From assembly GCA_017307755.1 (NCBI GenBank), contig JAFKGQ010000007.1, forward strand, positions 434,001 through 498,000: a stretch of 64,000 nt of DNA, in the 5' to 3' direction. Shown here in pieces: positions 17,239 to 25,834 of this stretch; positions within the stretch are counted from its first letter, which is position 1, and each line of letters starts with the position of its first letter. Made by a program: the position numbers and the translations under genes. Under the pieces are notes generated by a model. The model was given only the letters and a program-made list of their open reading frames with translations. It was not told where the DNA came from and did not search any database. The stretch comes from Chitinophagaceae bacterium (GTDB lineage: Bacteria; Bacteroidota; Bacteroidia; Chitinophagales; Chitinophagaceae).

Positions 17239-18465
17239 ATGAAACCCATCGTCATCATCGGCATACTATTCTTTGTCTTTGGATTCGTCACCTGGCTGGG
17301 CTCAGTGCTGATCCCTTATTTGCGCATCGCCTGCGAACTGAACAATTTCCAATCCTACCTCGTAGCCTTTTCGTTCTATATCTCTTACATGGTGATGGCT
17401 ATTCCCTGTGGCTGGGTCTTGAAAAAGACGGGCTATAGGACGGCAATATCACTGGGTCTGCTGATCATGGCCCTGGGTGCTCTTTTGTTTATCCCCGCCG
17501 CTCTCACCCGCAGGTATAGTCTTTTTCTCGGCGGGCTCTTCGTTCAGGGAACAGGCCTGGCCATCCTGCAGACGGCATCCAACCCTTATATCACCATATT
17601 AGGCCCCCGCGAAAGCGCTGCCCGCCGCATCAGCATCATGGGCATCTGCAATGGCATCGCCGGCGTACTGGCGCCCATTATCCTGGGAGCCGTGACCCTG
17701 AAGGATGCGGACATCATTCAGCAAAACCTCAGCCGCCTGCCCGGGCTTCAAAAGACGGCTGCGCTGGAAGCCCTCGCACACCGGGCCATCCTCCCCTACT
17801 CCATCATCCTGGTCACGCTGGTCCTGCTGGCCGTGATGGTTTTTTATTCCGGCCTCCCTGAGCCGGATGACGACACCACGGAAACACCCCGGGAAACCGG
17901 TACGCAAAAAACAAGCATCGTACAGTACCCTCATCTCCTGCTGGGCGTGGTAACATTGTTCCTGTATGTAGGCGTGGAGGTTATAGCCGGCGATACGATC
18001 ATCAGTTATGGCGCCTCACAAGGCATCGCGCTTTCTACCGCAAAATTTTTCACCAGTTGTACGCTCGTCAGTATGCTAGTAGGTTATATGATCGGCGTCA
18101 TCTGTATCCCAAAATATATTTCACAACAACGTACCCTGACCATCTCCGCTGTATTGGGCATTCTTCTGGCATTGGGGGCGCTGTTTAGCCATGGCGCGCT
18201 TTCCGTGACATTTGTCGCCCTGCTGGGTTTTGCCAATTCACTCATGTGGCCTTCCATCTGGCCCCTGGCCATCGCGGACCTGGGCAGGTTTACCAGGTCA
18301 GGCTCCTCCCTACTGATCATGGCCATCGGGGGCGGCGCCCTGCTTCCCCTGGCCTACGGACGGCTGGCAGACGTCTTCAGCCCGCAACACGCTTATTGGA
18401 TCGTGGTGCCCTGTTATATATGCATCTGGTATTACGCGGTGGCGGGACATAAGATCAGGACCTGA
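17239..18465 (+). CDS. MFS sugar transporter, FucP/glucose-galactose (FHS) family; possible MurNAc permease
   Basis: This is a 408-residue, roughly 12-helix membrane protein of the FHS family. Its signatures are FFVFGFVTWLGSVLIPYL at the N-terminus and QTASNPYITILGP after helix 4. It starts 2 bases after murQ, so it is translationally coupled. The pairing mirrors the murT-murK-murQ cluster of Tannerella forsythia, where an inner-membrane symporter imports MurNAc. By context this protein probably imports MurNAc or a related amino sugar (inference). The kinase that should act between import and MurQ is not encoded here. Specificity for glucose or galactose cannot be excluded. Confidence 0.88.
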   Translation: MKPIVIIGILFFVFGFVTWLGSVLIPYLRIACELNNFQSYLVAFSFYISYMVMAIPCGWVLKKTGYRTAISLGLLIMALGALLFIPAALTRRYSLFLGGLFVQGTGLAILQTASNPYITILGPRESAARRISIMGICNGIAGVLAPIILGAVTLKDADIIQQNLSRLPGLQKTAALEALAHRAILPYSIILVTLVLLAVMVFYSGLPEPDDDTTETPRETGTQKTSIVQYPHLLLGVVTLFLYVGVEVIAGDTIISYGASQGIALSTAKFFTSCTLVSMLVGYMIGVICIPKYISQQRTLTISAVLGILLALGALFSHGALSVTFVALLGFANSLMWPSIWPLAIADLGRFTRSGSSLLIMAIGGGALLPLAYGRLADVFSPQHAYWIVVPCYICIWYYAVAGHKIRT

Positions 18466-18469
18466 CGTA

Positions 18470-20893
18470 TCATTCGGCTCTTAAGCTCCTCGCCGGATTG
18501 GCCATCGCAGCCCTGATAGCCTGAAAGCTCACCGTCACCGCTGCGATAAGGACGGATATGACGCCGGCAATACCAAACATCCACCAGCTGATGGTGGTCC
18601 TGTAGGCAAATCCCTCCAGCCATTTATTCATCATCCACCATGCAATGGGGACGGCAATGACAAAAGCCGCCAGCACCAGCCGTATAAAATCCCCGGACAA
18701 CATTCGGGTGATGCTCGCGACACTCGCGCCCAGCACCTTTCGGATACTTATTTCTTTCCTCCGCTGTTCGGCGCTAAAGGCCGCCAGACCAAAAAGCCCC
18801 AGACAGGATATGATAAGGGCCATGATGGTAAAGGTGTCGATGATATGCGACATGGCGATCTCCGTTTCATACCGCTGCTGAACCATCTCATCCAGGAATG
18901 CATAAGAGAATGGAGCGTCCGGAACATCCCTATGCCAGATGGCTGCGATCTTTGACAGGAGCGCCTTATAGTCGGCCGTATGGGTATTGACGGTCAGCGT
19001 GGGCCATGGGGCGTCATGAGGGCCCCGTTTCCACAAGGCAAAACCTTTTATATTCTCATGCAGCGAACCATAATTAAAATCCTTCATCACACCGACGATC
19101 TCGGCCTGACGCTGCAGCTTATCATACAAAACAGTACCCGCCGCATGCAGAGGGTCCAACCCCATTTGTCTCGCATATGATTCATTGATCAATATTTTGG
19201 AGGAATCCGTAGCCCGGAAATCCCTCCCGCTGATCAATTTTATCCCATTGGCCCGGATAAAGAACTGATCCGAAATAATATAGTCCATACCCTTTTGCTC
19301 GGACTCCTTCTGCCCCTGAAGAAAGAATGAATTCCTGAAATACAACGGACTGCCAAGATGCCTGCTGGCATTGCTGACGGCTTTTACTTCCGGCAGCATC
19401 CAAAGATCGTTCATCAGCGCCGGAATGTTCGCCATGTCATCCTGTGTATAAAAAGAGAGCGTCAGCTTCTGATCCTTTTCAAACCCCAGGTCTTTGTTTT
19501 TTATGTAGTTCAACTGGCAGTATATGACGACGATCCCTGAGACAAGCACCGTGGACAGGATAAACTGGAATACCACCAATCCCCGACGAATACCCGACGC
19601 CGAAATATGACTGGTGAAGTTTCCCTTTATCACCCTGATGGCCTTGAAAGCCGAAAGATAAAAGGCGGGATAGCTGCCTGCAATAAGCGCAGTAAGAAAG
19701 ACCAGCCCACAAAGCCCTAGGACAGTTCTTTTGTCCAGGGACGATATACCGACAGATGCATGGGTGATCTGATTAAACAAAGGCAATGCCATCATCAGCA
19801 AGGGTACGGCAATAGCCACGCTGATCAGCGTGATAAGAAACGACTCCCCTAAAAATTGTTTTACCAGGTCCATCCTGCCGGCGCCAATGACCTTTCGTAC
19901 ACCGACTTCCTTGGCTCTGCGGGAAGCCCGGGCAGTGGACAGGTTCATAAAATTGATACAGGCGATGATCTGTATAAGCACAGCCACCAGCAGCAACACA
20001 TTGAGAAAGGATGGGTTGACAGCCTTGTCCAGTTGGATGCCTATCAGCCCCGGGGTCGTATGGATGTCGGCAACAGGCTGAAGCTTCAACTGCATTTCCA
20101 GGCCCGACTTCTTAAATTGCTCGCCTGCATAATGATCCACAAAGACGGGTAATTTCGTTTCCAAAACACGGGGGGCCGCTCCATGCCGCAGCTTTACGTA
20201 GGATGACGCATAGGTATTGCTTGTCCAACTGGTGTTATACATCATATAGCGGCCCATATTGCCGCTGTTCATCGTGACAAAGATATTCGCATGCAGATGG
20301 GACTTTCCAAGACTTTCATCCACTACCCCTCTTACTGTATAGCTTGCCGTACTGTCAGCCGAATTCTCCATGACAAAGGTCTTTCCAATGGGATCTTCCC
20401 TACCGAACAGTTTATCCGCAGTGGATTTCAGCAGCACCACCGAAAAAGGCTCCTGTAAAGCCTCTCGTGCATTGCCGCTTACAAAGTGATAGTTGAACAC
20501 ATCAAAGAAGGTAGAATCCACATAAACCGCATCTTTTTCATATAGTGTCTTATTATTATACTGCAGCAACTGCTGCTCGACCCCCGCAAAAGGGATCACA
20601 CGGGTGAACTGGACGACGTCTGCAAAATCCTGCTTCATCATTGGCGCAGTCTGGGCCGCGGTTGTTGCTACATCTTCATTTGTCCCTTTCGTTTTTACCT
20701 TATAATGACATATAACCCTGTAAATATCCCCGGCATCCGTATGATGACGGTCATAACTGTACTGATCAGAAACGTATAATAATATATAAAGACAGCTAAG
20801 GGTCCCCAGCGTAAGCCCCAAAATGTTGATAAAGCTAAAAGTTCTGTTCTTCAAAAGACTCCGCCAGGCAGTAAGAAAATAACTCTTGAGCAT
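18470..20893 (-). CDS. FtsX/MacB-type ABC transporter permease
   Basis: The protein has 807 residues with the duplicated MacB-PCD/FtsX architecture of the large Bacteroidota permeases. A first helix near residues 20-42 follows the positively charged start MLKSYFLTAWRSLLKN. A periplasmic MacB core domain comes next, then three helices beginning NFMNLSTARASRRAKEVGVRK, a second periplasmic domain and a final FtsX block (AEQRRKEISIRKVLGASV). The C-terminus NPARSLRAE is the family's usual end. No ATPase (MacB/LolD-like) or membrane-fusion gene is adjacent. Transport substrate is unknown; relatives act in antimicrobial-peptide response or lipoprotein export. It converges on the sugar transporter with 4 bases between stops. 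Confidence 0.9.
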   Translation of the reverse strand: MLKSYFLTAWRSLLKNRTFSFINILGLTLGTLSCLYILLYVSDQYSYDRHHTDAGDIYRVICHYKVKTKGTNEDVATTAAQTAPMMKQDFADVVQFTRVIPFAGVEQQLLQYNNKTLYEKDAVYVDSTFFDVFNYHFVSGNAREALQEPFSVVLLKSTADKLFGREDPIGKTFVMENSADSTASYTVRGVVDESLGKSHLHANIFVTMNSGNMGRYMMYNTSWTSNTYASSYVKLRHGAAPRVLETKLPVFVDHYAGEQFKKSGLEMQLKLQPVADIHTTPGLIGIQLDKAVNPSFLNVLLLVAVLIQIIACINFMNLSTARASRRAKEVGVRKVIGAGRMDLVKQFLGESFLITLISVAIAVPLLMMALPLFNQITHASVGISSLDKRTVLGLCGLVFLTALIAGSYPAFYLSAFKAIRVIKGNFTSHISASGIRRGLVVFQFILSTVLVSGIVVIYCQLNYIKNKDLGFEKDQKLTLSFYTQDDMANIPALMNDLWMLPEVKAVSNASRHLGSPLYFRNSFFLQGQKESEQKGMDYIISDQFFIRANGIKLISGRDFRATDSSKILINESYARQMGLDPLHAAGTVLYDKLQRQAEIVGVMKDFNYGSLHENIKGFALWKRGPHDAPWPTLTVNTHTADYKALLSKIAAIWHRDVPDAPFSYAFLDEMVQQRYETEIAMSHIIDTFTIMALIISCLGLFGLAAFSAEQRRKEISIRKVLGASVASITRMLSGDFIRLVLAAFVIAVPIAWWMMNKWLEGFAYRTTISWWMFGIAGVISVLIAAVTVSFQAIRAAMANPARSLRAE

Positions 20894-21104
20894 AAAAATG
20901 ATTATAACCCAACGCCGTCAAAAAAATGTCCAATTATTAAAAATATAAAATCCAACAACTTATATATTAAAACCAAAAACCACTGTACGCTTTTGATACT
21001 ATAGGTGTCCGATGGGCAATGCAATCAGAATCAGACGCTTGTCTTTTCCATCCTTAATAACTATCTTGGGGCGACTAAAACCCAACATTCGTCTCTCCCA
21101 ACCC

Positions 21105-24100
21105 ATGAACCACAGGCCGGCCAAGATCTATCTTTTAAAATACTATAGCCTTTTGCTGTCTATATTATTGTCCGGCAGTGCCTCCGCACAGTTGAGCGCG
21201 GGTTTTTCCATGGATAAGACAGGAGGTTGCAGCCCCCTGGTGATCAACCTCACCAACCAGACAACCGGAGCTTCCGCAACTGCCGTCTATAAATGGGATT
21301 TTGGCAACGGCAATACCTCCACGCTGGCCAGCCCCTCCGCCGTCTTCACCGACGAACAGACCTATACAGTGACGCTCACGGTAGAGGATGGAGGCAATTC
21401 GTCTTCCACTACACAACAGGTGACCGTCTACAAGCCCCCCACCGTTGACTTTTCCGTGGCGCCTGCCAAGACCTGTCTGGGCATGCCCGTAACCTTTACC
21501 GCCAATGCAACACCCGGCGGGGGAAGTATCTCCAGCTATACATGGGATTTCGGAGACGGCTCCACCCAGCAAGGATACAGCAATGGACAGCCCCACACCT
21601 ATGGCGTGGAACTCACCGCCTCCGTCAGTCTGACGGTGACCAATAGCTGGGGATGTCATACTACGCTTAGAAAAGCGGATATGGTCAGGATCATCCCCGC
21701 CCTGACAGCCAGCTTCTCCGCGGACAAAAGGGTTCTTTGTCTCGTCACCGACCCCATACAGTTCACCAACACCAGCTCGGGTCCGGGCACCCTGGACTAT
21801 TTATGGGACTTTGGGGACGGGAATAGTTCCACACAGCAAAACCCAACCTATGTATTTAATAAGAAAGGGAATTATACGGTAAGCCTGAAAGTCCATAGCT
21901 CGGAAGGGTGTACGGTCACCGCTACGCAATACAACCCGATAAACGTTGCCAACTACGGCACCGACTTTACGGTACCTCCTCTTATCTGTTCCGGGTCGTA
22001 TGTTACATTCAATGCGCAAAACATAAGCACGCCCGACAACAGCGTATGGGAACTGGATGGTACGCCCTACTATGGATATTACAACGCCTTCAGCACTTCT
22101 TTTAATACCCTGGGGGACCATACGATTACCCTGAAGAATACCTTCGGGACCTGTCCTTCAACGGCGACAAAAAAAGTTTCTGTAAAGGATATTCCGCACC
22201 CTACCCCCTTCTCGATAGACGTCACCGGAAAATGTGGAACGCCCGTGGCGGTGAATTTCAAGGACGCCACGCCAGGAGCCGTCAAATGGGCCTGGAATTT
22301 CGGGTACTATTACAACACCGGCCAACCCGTCGGCTCCGCCAATACACAGACCCCCACCTGGACCTACACACAGGACGGGTCTTATACGGTGTCTCTGCAG
22401 ATAACCAATGCCGACGGATGTACAAATTCCACCAGTCAATATTTCACCATCACCCGCCCTTCGGTGGGCATCTATACGGACAACCCGCCCGTACTATCAC
22501 AGTGCTCGTCTATCATCACCTATACCTTTCACACCAATTCCTCGGAACCGCTGACGGCAACCCAATGGAATTTTGGCGACGGAGGCACTTCCACCTCGCC
22601 CAATCCGACACACGCTTTTAAAAACACTGGTTCCTACAATGTAACGGTGAGTTATACCACCCAAAACGGGTGTAAAGGAACGGCGAGCCTCACAGTATAT
22701 AACCAGACGCCACCCAACCAGGTAGCAGTCTATACCACTCCGGGCTTTCCAGCCACCTGCAACCAGCCGGTGCTGGTGAATTTTACTACCTGGTCCTCCG
22801 AGCCGCTGGCCACCACCAACTGGGTCTTCGGAGATTTGAACAGCAGCGATAACACCTCGACCCTGCCCACGCCCTCTCATAAATATACCGCCGTCGGTAA
22901 ATACGTTGCCCAGCTGAACTATGTCACACAGAGCGGGTGTAAAGGCTCCGCCAGCTCCAATGTCATTATCATCGACCCGAAGATCACCACCCTGGACTTC
23001 TCCATCAACCCCAACCCTGTGTGCGGCAACAACCCCGCGTCCTTCTCCGCCACACCAAACAATTTTGACATCACAACCTATAACTGGCAATTCGGTGACG
23101 GAGGGGTTGCTTTCGGACCGCAAAGTACATCGCATAGCTATGGCGCCGAAGGCACATATAAAGTGACAATGTATGCGCAGAATATGGGCGGATGCGATAC
23201 CACCATCACCAAAACGATCACCGTAAAGCCCCCTTTTCCCCAGATATACAATCAAACCAACACCTGCGACGGCACCCGGGGGGATGTGACCCTGACACAA
23301 ACTTCCGTACATGCCACCACCGTCACCTGGAATTTTGGCGACGGCACGACCGTCACTGTTCCGGGCACCCAGGCCGACATAACACATACTTATAAAAAAA
23401 CAGGCGCTTACACTGTCACGCTGACCGCCACCAACGGACAATGCTCCCTCGTGACCTCCACTTCCGTAAATGTACTTTTAAAACAAAGCCCGCAGCTCAC
23501 GGGCAACGCCACGTCGGCATGTAGCAATACACCCGTCGCCATCCAGATAGCAAACCTGGATAAGAACCCCTACCAGAGCGATATCGAATATCAATCCTAC
23601 TATTATGCCGGGTATAATATCGTCGGCGTACAATACAGCGACGGCACGGATTTCCAGGGCAACTGGAGCAATGCCCCCTATCCTTATCGCTGGACAACCA
23701 CGTACAACGGCAATATCACCAACTTCCAGGTAGGGAAAAAAGGAATCCGCTATATCCTCAAAAGCGTCGTCTTTGGCTGCCAGGATACCACCAACGTAAT
23801 GCCGCTGGCCATCAAAGGCGCCGTCGGCGGGTTCCAGGTGACTACCGATAAATTATGTTATCAATCCCCCGTAGTACTGGAAGACACCTCCCATTCCACT
23901 CCTGACAACCCGATCCTCTCCCGGCAATGGGATTTTGGGGACGGACAAACGTTTACCACGGACAAAGGCGGTAAGGTCACGCATACTTATGCTAATCCGG
24001 GTAATTATTATGTCAATATGCGGATAACCGACGCTGCCGGCTGCTCATCAAACGTTCCCTCCGCACAATACGTCACTGTCAAGGGTCCTAAAGCATCTTT

Positions 24101-25829
24101 CTACCCTTCCGGCACGGATGTACATCTCAATACGACGGTGTATTTTTATAATACTACCAACGACAATGGGAATACAAACACGACATATAGTTGGGACTTT
24201 GGGGACGGCACATCCTCCAAAGATCCGTATCCTTACCATACCTATACAACACCCGGTACGTATGTGGTAAATATGAGAGCTACCAATCCTTCCGTACCCT
24301 GCGCCTCCACGGCCACTTCCGTGACCATCATCGTAAGACCATTCAACTCCAATTTCAGCTTTAACACCTCCTATGTGGCAGGCAGCTGTCCGCCCCTGCT
24401 GGCATACTTTACCAATACTTCCGTCAACGCGGTCAGCGTGAGCTGGGACTTTGGCGACGGCAATACCGCGGGCAACCTGAATTATGCAAGCCATGTGTAC
24501 GAAAAACCCGGGAAGTATATTATAAAGCTGCATGTCAACACCTACAATGGGCTTACAGGTGAGTACATCGATTCCATCATCATCCGTCAGCCACAGATAA
24601 CTATTCCAAAATTTCCGCCGGAAGCCTGTATTGGAAGTACCGTCACGCTGAACTCCAAGGTCCAGGACGGCAGCCAGTATATGTGGGACTTCGGGGACGG
24701 CAGCATTATCCCTTCCGCCGACGGAAATGCGGATCATATATACACCACCGCAGGCAACTATAAAGCAACACTGCTGGTAAAGAACGATGCCGGCTGCGTC
24801 ACCGACTCTACCCTGCCTTCCCTGGTAAAGATCCGGCCCAACCCCATAGCCACTGTCTCGCCAAAAGAGCCGGTGCTATGCCTGGGTCAATCCATCGCAT
24901 TACAGGCCACCGGCGGCGCCTCTTATGAGTGGAAACCATCCACCGGGCTGAACAATCCCTACATCCCCAATCCCACGGCGGCGCCCAGGTCCACCACGGA
25001 CTATACGTTGACGGTAAAGGATGATATTGGTTGTCAGAATACACAGCCCCTTACCATAAGGGTCATCGAGCCGGGGCATCTCCAGGTCAGCCCAAGCGTG
25101 GAAGTCTGCGACGGCGATCCCATACAGCTGAATGCCACGGGCGAACAGGTGTATAAATGGATCAACTTCACCATCGGTCTGAACCATACCGATATACCCA
25201 ACCCTATCGCCATCGCCCCTTATACCATCACTTACACCGTACAGGGCTCCGACGACCATTATTGCTTTGTACATGAAAAGCCCGTGACGGTCACCGTACG
25301 CCCTTTGCCTACAGTGGATGCAGGTCCGGACATCGTCGTACAGGCAGGCTACGACGTTACCCTCAACGCCCAGGCCAGCGCCGACGTCACCAAATTGCAA
25401 TGGACACCCGAAAGATACCTCAGTTGTTATGATTGCACCACCCCACTGTGTAAACCCCTGGCCACCACCCAATACATCATAAAGGTGGAAAACAAATACT
25501 GCAAGGCCGCTGACACCCTGGTGGTGGCCGTTGACTGTAAGGAAGCGCGCGTCCGTATCCCCAACGCTTTCACGCCAAATGGAGATGGCGCCAACGATGT
25601 CTTTATGCTCAATGGCATATCCATTATCAGACACATGGTGATCTTTAGCCGCTGGGGCCAAAAAGTGTTTGAGAAAGATAACTTTATCGCCGGCGACCGG
25701 ACTTCCTGCTGGGATGGCACATACAATGGACAGAAATGCGAGCCGGGCGCCTATGTCTATTTTGTAGAGATGGAATGCCCTTCGGGTGGCGTTTTCAGCA
25801 GAAAGGGAAGCGTGGTGCTGATACGATAA
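21105..25829 (+). CDS. Giant PKD-repeat surface protein with T9SS type B C-terminal domain
   Basis: The start at 21105 gives a clean signal peptide (MNHRPAKIYLLKYYSLLLS..., cleavage near SASA/Q). An upstream TTG or ATG extension adds a non-signal tail. The mature protein of about 1,545 residues has roughly 13 PKD or PKD-like domains, recognised by W-x-F-G-D-G turns such as YTWDFGDGST, VTWNFGDGTTV and YSWDFGDGTSS. Three Ig-like domains of the GASYEWKPSTGLNNP type follow. It ends in a CHU_C/gliding-motility-associated C-terminal domain (PNAFTPNGDGANDVF, IFSRWGQKVFEK, WDGTYNGQKCEPGAY), the sorting signal for type IX secretion with surface attachment or release. It probably acts as an adhesin or filament at the cell surface (inference). 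A 211-base AT-rich leader precedes it. No PorP/SprF gene is adjacent, unlike the second PKD protein. Confidence 0.9.
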   Translation: MNHRPAKIYLLKYYSLLLSILLSGSASAQLSAGFSMDKTGGCSPLVINLTNQTTGASATAVYKWDFGNGNTSTLASPSAVFTDEQTYTVTLTVEDGGNSSSTTQQVTVYKPPTVDFSVAPAKTCLGMPVTFTANATPGGGSISSYTWDFGDGSTQQGYSNGQPHTYGVELTASVSLTVTNSWGCHTTLRKADMVRIIPALTASFSADKRVLCLVTDPIQFTNTSSGPGTLDYLWDFGDGNSSTQQNPTYVFNKKGNYTVSLKVHSSEGCTVTATQYNPINVANYGTDFTVPPLICSGSYVTFNAQNISTPDNSVWELDGTPYYGYYNAFSTSFNTLGDHTITLKNTFGTCPSTATKKVSVKDIPHPTPFSIDVTGKCGTPVAVNFKDATPGAVKWAWNFGYYYNTGQPVGSANTQTPTWTYTQDGSYTVSLQITNADGCTNSTSQYFTITRPSVGIYTDNPPVLSQCSSIITYTFHTNSSEPLTATQWNFGDGGTSTSPNPTHAFKNTGSYNVTVSYTTQNGCKGTASLTVYNQTPPNQVAVYTTPGFPATCNQPVLVNFTTWSSEPLATTNWVFGDLNSSDNTSTLPTPSHKYTAVGKYVAQLNYVTQSGCKGSASSNVIIIDPKITTLDFSINPNPVCGNNPASFSATPNNFDITTYNWQFGDGGVAFGPQSTSHSYGAEGTYKVTMYAQNMGGCDTTITKTITVKPPFPQIYNQTNTCDGTRGDVTLTQTSVHATTVTWNFGDGTTVTVPGTQADITHTYKKTGAYTVTLTATNGQCSLVTSTSVNVLLKQSPQLTGNATSACSNTPVAIQIANLDKNPYQSDIEYQSYYYAGYNIVGVQYSDGTDFQGNWSNAPYPYRWTTTYNGNITNFQVGKKGIRYILKSVVFGCQDTTNVMPLAIKGAVGGFQVTTDKLCYQSPVVLEDTSHSTPDNPILSRQWDFGDGQTFTTDKGGKVTHTYANPGNYYVNMRITDAAGCSSNVPSAQYVTVKGPKASFYPSGTDVHLNTTVYFYNTTNDNGNTNTTYSWDFGDGTSSKDPYPYHTYTTPGTYVVNMRATNPSVPCASTATSVTIIVRPFNSNFSFNTSYVAGSCPPLLAYFTNTSVNAVSVSWDFGDGNTAGNLNYASHVYEKPGKYIIKLHVNTYNGLTGEYIDSIIIRQPQITIPKFPPEACIGSTVTLNSKVQDGSQYMWDFGDGSIIPSADGNADHIYTTAGNYKATLLVKNDAGCVTDSTLPSLVKIRPNPIATVSPKEPVLCLGQSIALQATGGASYEWKPSTGLNNPYIPNPTAAPRSTTDYTLTVKDDIGCQNTQPLTIRVIEPGHLQVSPSVEVCDGDPIQLNATGEQVYKWINFTIGLNHTDIPNPIAIAPYTITYTVQGSDDHYCFVHEKPVTVTVRPLPTVDAGPDIVVQAGYDVTLNAQASADVTKLQWTPERYLSCYDCTTPLCKPLATTQYIIKVENKYCKAADTLVVAVDCKEARVRIPNAFTPNGDGANDVFMLNGISIIRHMVIFSRWGQKVFEKDNFIAGDRTSCWDGTYNGQKCEPGAYVYFVEMECPSGGVFSRKGSVVLIR

Positions 25830-25834
25830 AATCT

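Noticed and set aside
22497..23441. 314-codon open frame antisense to the first PKD gene
   Set aside because: Glycine- and valine-rich translation is the mirror of PKD repeat coding. It shows no signal peptide or motif.
21105..25829. Repetitive coding possibly reflecting a DNA-level repeat array
   Set aside because: The repeats are protein-level PKD domains with diverged DNA, not CRISPR or tandem DNA repeats.
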